DNA of 64,000 bases from Hydrogenobacter thermophilus TK-6 (lineage in GTDB: Bacteria; Aquificota; Aquificia; Aquificales; Aquificaceae): the NCBI RefSeq assembly GCF_000010785.1, contig NC_013799.1, forward strand, positions 248,001 through 312,000, read 5' to 3'. The notes under the pieces were generated by a model, which saw only the letters and a list, made by a program, of their open reading frames with translations, ran no database searches and was not told the origin of the DNA. Below, piece by piece: positions 42,216 to 49,374 of the stretch. The position numbers and the translations under genes were made by a program. Positions within the stretch are counted from its first letter, which is position 1, and every line of letters begins with the position of its first letter.

Positions 42216-45200
42216 ATGAACAGGGAGCAGGCAAAAAGGTTGGTGATTGAGACTTTTGAGAATCCTTTTGATGAAAAAAAGTTTATTGAATTCATTGCCA
42301 ATCTACTTAAAACCTATGACAGAAGTAAGGCGCTTGAACCAAGGAGCGGAATTCAGGGGATAACAGAAAGGTACTTAGACTTTATTAGCTCTTGGAAGAG
42401 GATAGGTAGGTATGAGGATGAGGACGGCAGGAAGATAGATATTCTAATAGTCTATTTAAAAAAGGAGACCTCTTTATATCGCGCCCGGACAGCTCAAAGA
42501 AACTTCGTAGCAGAATACCTACAAGGCAAATTGGGAACAGACTCTAAGAAGTATGCTGCACTTGTGGCTTTTGTTTCTTCACCAGAGGATTGGAGATTTT
42601 CCCTTGTAAAAATGGATTATAAATTTGTAGGGGGTAGGGTTAAAGAGGAGTTTACACCTGCAAAAAGGTTTTCCTTTTTGGTGGGTAAAAACGAAAAGAG
42701 CCACACAGCGCAGAGCAGGTTTTTGCCTTTGCTGGAAAGCGACAAGTATCCAACGCTGGAAGATTTGGAAGAGGCTTTTAATGTTGAGGTTGTAACGGAA
42801 GAATTCTTCAGAAAGTATAGAGATCTATTTATAAGGACTAAACTTGAGCTGGACAAAATTGTTCAAACTAATCCAAAAGTTAGGCAGGAGTTTGAAAACA
42901 AAAACATTAACACGGTTGATTTTGCCAAAAAGCTTCTGGGTCAAATTGTGTTTTTGTATTTCCTGCAAAAGAAGGGGTGGTTTGGTGTTAAAAGAGGTGC
43001 ATCTTGGGGCAGTGGTCCAAAGGACTTTATAAGAAGGCTCTTTAATGGTGAGTATGGAAAGTACGATAACTTTTATAACGATATTTTGGAACCTTTGTTT
43101 TATGAAGCTCTGAGAACCGACAGGAGCGCAGATGATCACTACTATAGCAGGTTTAATTGTAAAATTCCATTTTTAAATGGTGGACTTTTTGACCCAATAA
43201 ACAATTTTGACTGGGTAAATGTGGATATTCTTTTGCCCAATGAACTTTTCTCAAATAAAAACAAAACAAAAGAAGGCGACATTGGAGATGGCATTCTTGA
43301 TGTGTTTGATAGATACAACTTTACAGTAAACGAAGAAGAACCTCTTGAAAAAGAGGTCGCCCTTGATCCAGAGCTTCTTGGAAAAATCTATGAAAAGCTT
43401 AATGCTATAAGACCTGACAATTTTGATGAATATGTAAAGGTTTTAAAGTCTGGCAAAAAGGGTGATGAGACAAAGTTCAACAAAGAGTATGGAGTTTACT
43501 ACACACCGAGAGAAATAGTTCATTACATGTGTCAGGAAAGTTTGATAAATTATCTTGAAACAGAGCTTGCAGGAAAAGTAAAAAGAGAAGACTTAGAAAA
43601 ATTTGTAAGATATGCTGATCTTTTTTTGGAGCACGAAAGAACCGCCTTTGAAAAAAGAGAAAGGATTGAAAGAGGTGAACAAAAAGAGACAAAGTACGAG
43701 CATAGGATACCCGAAAGTATTATTCAAAACGCAGAGCTTATAGACAAACTTCTTGCTGATATAAAAGTTTGCGATCCTGCGGTTGGGTCTGGGGCTTTTC
43801 TTGTTGGTATGATGCATGAAATTGTAAAGCTAAGGCAATTGCTTTCGGTTTATAAAAGTAGCACAGGCATTCCTGAAAGTAGCACAGGCACAGGCATTTC
43901 TGCCTGTGATACTTACGGTGAAGGTGAGTTAAAAATCACGCGACGTAATCTTCCTCATTGGACCAAACCAGGTTCTATCTATTGGGTTACCTTTCGGTTA
44001 GCAGATTCCCTACCGCAGGAAAAACTACGCCAATGGAAAGAAGAATACGAGATGTGGTTAAAGCGTAATCCTAAGCCATGGAACGAAAAGCAGTGGAAAG
44101 AATACAATGAAAAATTTGGTGAGCGAATAGAAAAGTGGTTAGATAGTGGCTACGGTTCCTGTATTTTGGCAAAACCAGAAGTTCGTGAAATATTAAAAGA
44201 ATGTCTTTTCAAGTTTGATAAAGAACGATACTTAATACATGCGGTAGTTATAATGCCCAATCATGTCCATTTATTAATAGAGCCATTTTCTGGATATTCT
44301 CTTTCAGAATTATTAAAAGGCATAAAAGGAGCAAGTGCATACTATATCAATAAACTTCTCAATTCCACTGGTAATAAAGTTTGGATGGAAGAATCCTATG
44401 ACCATATTGTCAGGAGTGAAAAAGAATATCTCCGCTTTGTTCAGTATATTATAGATAATCCGAAAAAAGCTAACTTACCTGATGATAAATACTGGCTGTA
44501 TGTATCACAAACAGCAATGTCTGTGGTACATGGTGTAAAACAGGCAATCTTGCCTGTAAGTGAGAAAGAAACACAGAAAGGAACTTTACAGACAGGAATG
44601 TCTTCACAGACAGGAATGTCACAACAGACAGGAATGTCTGTGCTACATTATGACCTTAAGCGCCACTGTATTGAGAATTCCCTTTATGGAGTTGATATAG
44701 ACCCTGGAGCTGTTGAGGTGTGTAGGCTGAGGTTTTGGCTTTCTTTAGTGGTGGATGAGGAAGATTTTTATAGCATAAAACCGCTTCCTAACCTTGATTA
44801 TAAGGTGGTGCAAGGTGATTCGCTTTTGGGAGTTGAAAAAAATCTGTTCAATCAGGAAGATTTTAGAAAGTTAGAGGAGCTTAAAAAGAAATATTTTAAC
44901 GAGGCTAACCCAAGGCAAAAGCAAAACTACAAGAGACAGATTGACGAGCTGATTTATAAAATAACTAACGGGCATAAAGAGTTTGATTTTAGGGTTTATT
45001 TTTCTGAGGTGTTTCATGAAAAAGGTGGCTTTGATATTGTGATAGGAAATCCGCCGTATGTAAGGCAAGAAAGAATTAAACACCTAAAACCTAAGCTTGA
45101 AAAGGCATACAAAGATTTCTTTGTTTCCACGGCTGATCTTTATACATACTTTTATAAAAAATCCTATGATATCCTGAGAAAAAACGGGGTGCTTTGCTTT

Positions 45201-46442
45201 ATTTCAAGCAACAAGTGGATGAGGGCAAAGTATGGAGAAAAATTGAGAAAGTTTTTGAAAGAAAACACAAAGGTTATTGAAGTTGTGGACTTTTCGGGCT
45301 ACAGAGTTTTTGAGCAAACTGTGGACACTAATATAATCACTCTTTTGAAATCCAAACCAGAAAAAGGGCATTTGGTAAGCTTTGTTAATGTAGGAAGTGA
45401 TGTTGATGATGATGTTATAAAATACATCAGAAACAATAAGAAAACCATATTACAAGAGAAACTCTCTGACAGCGCCTGGACACTTGCAGAAGACAAGGTT
45501 TTGGCAATAAAAGAAAAGATAGAAAAAATAGGAACACCTTTAAAGGATTGGGATGTGAAAATTTATCGTGGAGTTTTAACAGGTTATAATGAAGCCTTTA
45601 TTATTGATACAGAAACGAGAAACAAAATCCTTGCTAATTGCAAAACAGAGGAAGAGAGAAAGAGGACAGAAGAGATAATCAAGCCGGTTTTGAGAGGTAG
45701 AGATATTGAAAAGTGGAGGTACAAGTGGGCGGGGTTGTGGTTGATTTATATTCCTTGGCATTTCCCTTTACATAATAATCCTAATATTTCTGGAGCTTCA
45801 AAGGAGGCTGAAGAAAGACTAAAGCAATTATATCCCTCTCTTTATGAACATTTGCTTAAATACAAGGAAAAACTTTTAAATAGAAATAAGGAAGAAACAG
45901 GAATAAGGTACGAATGGTATGCTTTGCAAAGATGGGCATCAGATTACTATCCTGAATTTGAAAAGGAAAAAATTGTGTGGCAGAGGGTGACGCAACAATT
46001 CTCATTTTGTATAGTTCCAAAAGGGATTTATGTTCTTGATTCTATGGCTTTTATGGTTGGGAATAATCTTCGCTTTTTAATAGGAGTTCTAAATTCGCGT
46101 CTTATTGACTATTATATAAGAACTTATGTCCATCAATATGCTGATAAAGGTTTTCTACTTTCCAACCAATATGTAGAACGCATACCCATTCCCAAAGTCC
46201 CCTCATCCCAACAAAAACCAATCATTGACCTTGTGGATAAGATACTTGAATGTACCACAGGCACTTTTGCCTGTGATTATAAAAACACAGACAAGAATGT
46301 CCATGCTACATCTGACTATGAAACAAACCAGCAAAAGCAAGCCAGAGTAAAAGAACTTGAAAAACAACTTGACCAGCTTGTTTATAAACTTTATAATTTA
46401 ACAGAGGAAGAAATTAATATTATAGAAGGAAATAAAATATGA
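42216..46442 (+). CDS. Eco57I-class DNA adenine methylase with in-frame transposase insertion
   Basis: A 1408-residue open frame. Residues about 1-515 are N-terminal restriction/coupling-like sequence. SAM motif I is D520-P-A-V-G-S-G-A-F and catalytic motif IV is N945-P-P-Y. Target recognition and coiled-coil regions follow. Residues about 548-810 do not belong to the family: they are a RAYT transposase domain with its REP hairpins. The methylase resumes in frame at YDLKRHCIENSLYGVDIDPGAVE. A second REP-pair insertion lies at about 1347-1365. It is presumably the modification (or modification plus restriction) partner of the upstream helicase. Whether the enlarged protein folds and methylates is unknown. 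Confidence 0.85.
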   Translation: MNREQAKRLVIETFENPFDEKKFIEFIANLLKTYDRSKALEPRSGIQGITERYLDFISSWKRIGRYEDEDGRKIDILIVYLKKETSLYRARTAQRNFVAEYLQGKLGTDSKKYAALVAFVSSPEDWRFSLVKMDYKFVGGRVKEEFTPAKRFSFLVGKNEKSHTAQSRFLPLLESDKYPTLEDLEEAFNVEVVTEEFFRKYRDLFIRTKLELDKIVQTNPKVRQEFENKNINTVDFAKKLLGQIVFLYFLQKKGWFGVKRGASWGSGPKDFIRRLFNGEYGKYDNFYNDILEPLFYEALRTDRSADDHYYSRFNCKIPFLNGGLFDPINNFDWVNVDILLPNELFSNKNKTKEGDIGDGILDVFDRYNFTVNEEEPLEKEVALDPELLGKIYEKLNAIRPDNFDEYVKVLKSGKKGDETKFNKEYGVYYTPREIVHYMCQESLINYLETELAGKVKREDLEKFVRYADLFLEHERTAFEKRERIERGEQKETKYEHRIPESIIQNAELIDKLLADIKVCDPAVGSGAFLVGMMHEIVKLRQLLSVYKSSTGIPESSTGTGISACDTYGEGELKITRRNLPHWTKPGSIYWVTFRLADSLPQEKLRQWKEEYEMWLKRNPKPWNEKQWKEYNEKFGERIEKWLDSGYGSCILAKPEVREILKECLFKFDKERYLIHAVVIMPNHVHLLIEPFSGYSLSELLKGIKGASAYYINKLLNSTGNKVWMEESYDHIVRSEKEYLRFVQYIIDNPKKANLPDDKYWLYVSQTAMSVVHGVKQAILPVSEKETQKGTLQTGMSSQTGMSQQTGMSVLHYDLKRHCIENSLYGVDIDPGAVEVCRLRFWLSLVVDEEDFYSIKPLPNLDYKVVQGDSLLGVEKNLFNQEDFRKLEELKKKYFNEANPRQKQNYKRQIDELIYKITNGHKEFDFRVYFSEVFHEKGGFDIVIGNPPYVRQERIKHLKPKLEKAYKDFFVSTADLYTYFYKKSYDILRKNGVLCFISSNKWMRAKYGEKLRKFLKENTKVIEVVDFSGYRVFEQTVDTNIITLLKSKPEKGHLVSFVNVGSDVDDDVIKYIRNNKKTILQEKLSDSAWTLAEDKVLAIKEKIEKIGTPLKDWDVKIYRGVLTGYNEAFIIDTETRNKILANCKTEEERKRTEEIIKPVLRGRDIEKWRYKWAGLWLIYIPWHFPLHNNPNISGASKEAEERLKQLYPSLYEHLLKYKEKLLNRNKEETGIRYEWYALQRWASDYYPEFEKEKIVWQRVTQQFSFCIVPKGIYVLDSMAFMVGNNLRFLIGVLNSRLIDYYIRTYVHQYADKGFLLSNQYVERIPIPKVPSSQQKPIIDLVDKILECTTGTFACDYKNTDKNVHATSDYETNQQKQARVKELEKQLDQLVYKLYNLTEEEINIIEGNKI
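43858..44646 (+). mobile_element. RAYT (REP-associated Y1 transposase) element inside the methylase gene
   Basis: The insert encodes RRNLPHWTKPGSIYWVTFRLADSLP, the HUH motif MPNHVHLLIEP, KGASAYYIN-like and FVQYIIDNPKKANL, all typical of TnpA_REP/RAYT transposases. Left end: two GTAGCACAGGCA copies and a perfect 8-bp hairpin CACAGGCA-TTTC-TGCCTGTG (43889-43908). Right end: a hairpin ACAGGCA-ATCT-TGCCTGT (44540-44557), three copies of ACAGACAGGAATGTC, and GTGCTAC. The outer 12-bp ends are inverted repeats with one mismatch. The span is 789 bp, an exact multiple of three, and stays open in the methylase frame. Confidence 0.85.
46252..46309 (+). repeat. solitary REP pair (transposase-less copy) in the methylase 3' region
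   Basis: GTACCACAGGCA-CTTT-TGCCTGTG (hairpin 46256-46275) is followed by ACAGACAAGAATGTC and a closing GCTAC. This is the left and right ends of the RAYT element without the transposase, 58 bp long. It adds about 20 residues in frame. Confidence 0.75.
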
Positions 46443-46566
46443 TGAATAACGTTCTTGATGACATTGTCTTTGACGCTCTTGGCTTAACAGAAGAAGAACG
46501 AAAGAGGTCTACTGGGCAGTTGCTGAGCTTGTAAAAACAAGATTAGAAAAAGCGAGGAGTGTGTGA
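46442..46566 (+). pseudogene. frameshifted C-terminal tail of a methylase-type gene
   Basis: ATG 46442 (overlapping the methylase TGA) reads MNNVLDDIVFDALGLTEEER, then changes frame near 46504. With one base restored it continues EVYWAVAELVKTRLEKARSV to a stop at 46564-46566. This text resembles the C-terminal end of N6-adenine methylases. It is evidence of a deleted or rearranged methylase end. Confidence 0.6.
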
Positions 46567-46567
46567 G
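46533..46567 (+). repeat. 35-bp direct repeat, copy 1
   Basis: Identical to 47881-47915 at 33 of 35 positions. It covers the end of the methylase tail and the ribosome binding region of the next gene. Confidence 0.85.
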
Positions 46568-46568
46568 G

Positions 46569-47894
46569 ATGAAAGAATATCGTTTAAAAGAGGTCTCAAA
46601 GGCAAAACATATAATTCTTGAAAAATATTTTCCAGCTTGGGCAAGAATCTTGAAATCAAAACATCAAACACTAATCTATGTTGACTGCTTTGCTGGATCG
46701 GGTCGATATTCATCTGGAGAAGAAGGTTCACCTCTCATTGTAGCTCGTAAAGCGAATGAACTTATTGAAAAAGACAAATCTATGAAGTTTTATCTTATTT
46801 TCGTTGAAAAGAATAAAAAGAGTGCCCAAGAATTAGAAAAGCAGTTAAAGTCTTACGAAAGAGAAAATGTGAAAATCTTTGTTTTTAATGAGGACTCGCA
46901 CGATTTTGTTCCTGAATTACTTGAAAAAATTCCTAAAAATATTCCCGCATTCTTCTTTATTGATCCTTACGGACATCCATTATCAATTCCTGTAATTAAC
47001 AAAATTCTAAGTATGCAAAGAAAAGAAATTTTATTAAACTTAATGTGGTATGCTATCAATATGCATCTAAATAACCCTAAAGCTGAGCAAACTATAAATA
47101 GAATGTTTGGAAATACTGACTGGAAAAATCAAAACTTTATTAGGAAAGAAAGAGAAAATAATTTTGTTGAATATTTTATAAGGCAAGTAAATGCAAAGTA
47201 TAACTTTAAATTTCGCATTCGCTTTAGTCCAGAAGACAAAGTACACGGAGGAGAAAACAGAACCAAATACTACTTAATCCATTTTGCAAATCATGAAAGA
47301 GCTATTTTACTCATGAAGGAAGTTATGTGGACAATAGGAGATGAAGAAGGAACTTTTGATTACTCCGCTTCCCATCAAGAAATATTATTTAGTAGGACTC
47401 CGACTGTGGAACAACTAGAAGATGTTCCAGCTCACTTTATTAAAAGTGTCTTTGAAGTGATGAATCGGGCTAAACATCTTACTTTTCAGGTTTTGACAAA
47501 AAGGTCAGAGCGACTCCTTGAAATAAGCAAAGAGCTTGAATGGACAGAAAACATATGGATGGGGGTTTCCGTTGAAAACTCAAATTACATTTACAGAATA
47601 AATTATCTTCTGCAAACGCCAGCCAAGATTAAATTCATCTCATTTGAGCCACTCTTAGGACCTATTTACGAATTCCCAACAAAGGGGATTGATTGGGTTA
47701 TTGTTGGAGGTGAATCGGGTCCAAATGCAAGACCTATGTTAAAGGAATGGGTAATGGAGATTTACCGCATCTGCAGAGAAAACAATATACCATTCTTTTT
47801 TAAGCAATGGGGTGGCGTATCTAAACGGAAAAACGGAAGAGAACTCAATGGAAAAATTTATGAGGAATATCCTTACGCTAAAAAACAAGGTTAG
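46569..47894 (+). CDS. TcmP / DUF5131 chimera (three-Cys motif lost)
   Basis: A protein of about 441 residues. Residues 1 to about 275 are a three-Cys-motif partner protein (TcmP; YVDCFAGSGRYSSGEEGSPL, AFFFIDPYGHPL). Residues about 285 onward are the C-terminal half of the usual neighbour, the Gp37/Gp68 (DUF5131) three-Cys protein (FEVMNRAKHLTFQVLTKRSERLLE, WMGVSVEN, IKFISFEPLLGP, DWVIVGGESGPNARP, FFFKQWGG). The N-terminal Cys-rich segment of DUF5131 is missing, so a deletion has fused the two genes. ATG 46569 follows GAGGAG by 10 bp; GTG 46563 is an alternative. The DNA is visibly AT-rich. Function unknown, possibly defence. Confidence 0.75.
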   Translation: MKEYRLKEVSKAKHIILEKYFPAWARILKSKHQTLIYVDCFAGSGRYSSGEEGSPLIVARKANELIEKDKSMKFYLIFVEKNKKSAQELEKQLKSYERENVKIFVFNEDSHDFVPELLEKIPKNIPAFFFIDPYGHPLSIPVINKILSMQRKEILLNLMWYAINMHLNNPKAEQTINRMFGNTDWKNQNFIRKERENNFVEYFIRQVNAKYNFKFRIRFSPEDKVHGGENRTKYYLIHFANHERAILLMKEVMWTIGDEEGTFDYSASHQEILFSRTPTVEQLEDVPAHFIKSVFEVMNRAKHLTFQVLTKRSERLLEISKELEWTENIWMGVSVENSNYIYRINYLLQTPAKIKFISFEPLLGPIYEFPTKGIDWVIVGGESGPNARPMLKEWVMEIYRICRENNIPFFFKQWGGVSKRKNGRELNGKIYEEYPYAKKQG

Positions 47895-47915
47895 AAAAAG
47901 CAAGGAGTGTGTGAG
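47881..47915 (+). repeat. 35-bp direct repeat, copy 2
   Basis: Partner of 46533-46567; it provides the AAGGAG ribosome binding site of mntA. The two copies bracket the TcmP chimera. Confidence 0.85.
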
Positions 47916-47917
47916 AG

Positions 47918-48238
47918 ATGAATAGAGAAAAAATCACAAGAAAAGATGAAGTTATTGAAAAACTCAGAGAAAATATGGGTAAGCTTAGAGAATTTGGAGT
48001 TAAAAGAATAGGCATCTTTGGTTCAGTTGTTAAAGAAGCTCTCAGAACTGATAGCGACATTGATTTAATTGTTGAATTTGAAAGAGGAAAAGCGACCTTT
48101 AAGAATGTCTCTGGACTTATTGATTTTCTTGAAGATTTATTTGGGAGAAAGGTTGATATTCTCACGCCAGATGGTATCGCTTCCATCAGAATTTCACATA
48201 TAAGACATCAAATAGAAAGAGAAATTGAATATGTATAA
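47918..48238 (+). CDS. mntA: MntA-type nucleotidyltransferase antitoxin
   Basis: The 106-residue minimal nucleotidyltransferase has IGIFGSVVKEALRTDSDIDLIVEF, the GSx10DxD catalytic motif. MntA antitoxins inactivate the HepT toxin by adding AMP to a tyrosine. AAGGAG precedes ATG 47918. It overlaps hepT by 8 bp, the standard order for this toxin-antitoxin pair. Confidence 0.9.
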   Translation: MNREKITRKDEVIEKLRENMGKLREFGVKRIGIFGSVVKEALRTDSDIDLIVEFERGKATFKNVSGLIDFLEDLFGRKVDILTPDGIASIRISHIRHQIEREIEYV

Positions 48239-48584
48239 GAGGGGAGATAGAGAATTTGTCTTAGATATGCTTTTTGCATGTAATAAAATTATGAACTACA
48301 CAAAAGGTCTAACTTATGAAGATTTCAAGAAAAATGAAATGGTTATTGACGCCGTAACCAGGAATATAGAAATTCTTGGAGAAGCTTCTAAATCCATTTC
48401 AGATGGTCTTAAAAATAAATACCCTGAGGTTGGCTGGAAAGAGATAGCAAGAACTCGCGATAAAATAATCCACTTTTATTTTGGTATTAATCTTGAAATA
48501 ATATGGGACATTGTTATAGAAGATATACCTAAGCTTAAAACTGAGCTTGAAAAGATCATTAAATTAGAAGGTTGGAGTTTATAA
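48231..48584 (+). CDS. hepT: HepT-type HEPN ribonuclease toxin (DUF86)
   Basis: A protein of about 117 residues with the DUF86 helical fold (AVTRNIEILGEASKSIS, GWKEIARTRDKIIHFYFG). It contains the Rx4HxY RNase motif (RDKIIHFY), whose Tyr is the site AMPylated by MntA in characterised pairs. It is coupled to mntA. It probably stabilises the island or acts in abortive defence. Confidence 0.88.
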   Translation: MYKRGDREFVLDMLFACNKIMNYTKGLTYEDFKKNEMVIDAVTRNIEILGEASKSISDGLKNKYPEVGWKEIARTRDKIIHFYFGINLEIIWDIVIEDIPKLKTELEKIIKLEGWSL

Positions 48585-48586
48585 CG

Positions 48587-49318
48587 GTGAAAACAATAGA
48601 CCTAAACCATCTTGGCGAAAAATGGCTTGAACTAAAAAAACAGAGAATGCAAAACCTTTTAAAGATTGCCCTTACCGATGAAGCGCTTTACAGAGAAATA
48701 ATGATATCGCTTGGCTATTCCAAAAATAAGGTGAACTTTCTTGAACTTGCTATAATTACTCCATACTCAGAAATAAGAAAACTAAAAGAAAAATCCATTA
48801 TAGAAAAAGCACTTTTGTATAGAGCCGGATTTATAGATGATAAAAATGGCTTGCCGGATGACTTTGATTTCTCGTTGAGGATGGATAAATCTGTATGGAT
48901 TTACAAAGGAATAAGACCTGCAAATTTTCCAGAGAAAAGAATTGAGGGTATATCGGTTCTTCTATCAAAAACTACTGAATGTGGTCTTGTGAATTTCTTT
49001 TTGGAGAGAATAAAGTCAGAGATAGGGAGTAAAAATCTCAAAAAATCTCTTAAAAGCATAATGAATTTTGAAGGGATTGGGTTATCAAGGAAGGAAGAGA
49101 TGTTTTTTAACACAATCATGCCTTTTATGATGGTTTACTCGCAGGATGATGAGGTGCAGAATTTTTTAAGGTTCATGTTTGAAAACTATCCGCCACTGTC
49201 CGAAAACAGCCTTATCAAATCTTTTAGGCTGAGTTATCCGGAAGTCAAAATAGAGAACTTAAAAACTTATATGGGCGCTATACTGTTTCAAAAAACAAAC
49301 CCAGGTCAAAGCTCTTGA
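48587..49318 (+). CDS. DUF2851 protein, N-terminally truncated
   Basis: The 243-residue protein resembles the C-terminal half of DUF2851 proteins, which are usually about 420-450 residues (DEALYREIMISLGYSKNKVNFLELA, YKGIRPANFPEKRIEG, FFNTIMPFMMVYSQ). The N-terminal half is absent and the upstream sequence is hepT. GTG 48587 or TTG 48572 would serve as starts; neither has a convincing ribosome binding site. Probably a decayed gene captured at the island edge. Function of the family unknown. Confidence 0.55.
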   Translation: MKTIDLNHLGEKWLELKKQRMQNLLKIALTDEALYREIMISLGYSKNKVNFLELAIITPYSEIRKLKEKSIIEKALLYRAGFIDDKNGLPDDFDFSLRMDKSVWIYKGIRPANFPEKRIEGISVLLSKTTECGLVNFFLERIKSEIGSKNLKKSLKSIMNFEGIGLSRKEEMFFNTIMPFMMVYSQDDEVQNFLRFMFENYPPLSENSLIKSFRLSYPEVKIENLKTYMGAILFQKTNPGQSS

Positions 49319-49359
49319 AAACCAAATTAACATGAATAACAGCCTTGAGGACTTCCTTG

Positions 49360-49365
49360 TATAAT
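49360..49365 (+). promoter_or_regulatory. -10 of valS
   Basis: TATAAT ends 9 bp before ATG 49375 with no Shine-Dalgarno, implying a leader of only a few bases. Confidence 0.5.
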
Positions 49366-49374
49366 AAATATCCC

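Noticed and set aside
43858-44646. Intein in the methylase
   Set aside because: No Cys/Ser splice junctions, no HN terminus and no Hint blocks; the insert instead has the HUH motif and REP hairpins of a RAYT.
43858-46309. CRISPR array from repeated ACAGGCA/ACAGACAGGAATGTC units
   Set aside because: Units are short hairpins with 2-3 bp gaps, not 25-40-bp repeats with spacers, and there are no cas genes nearby.
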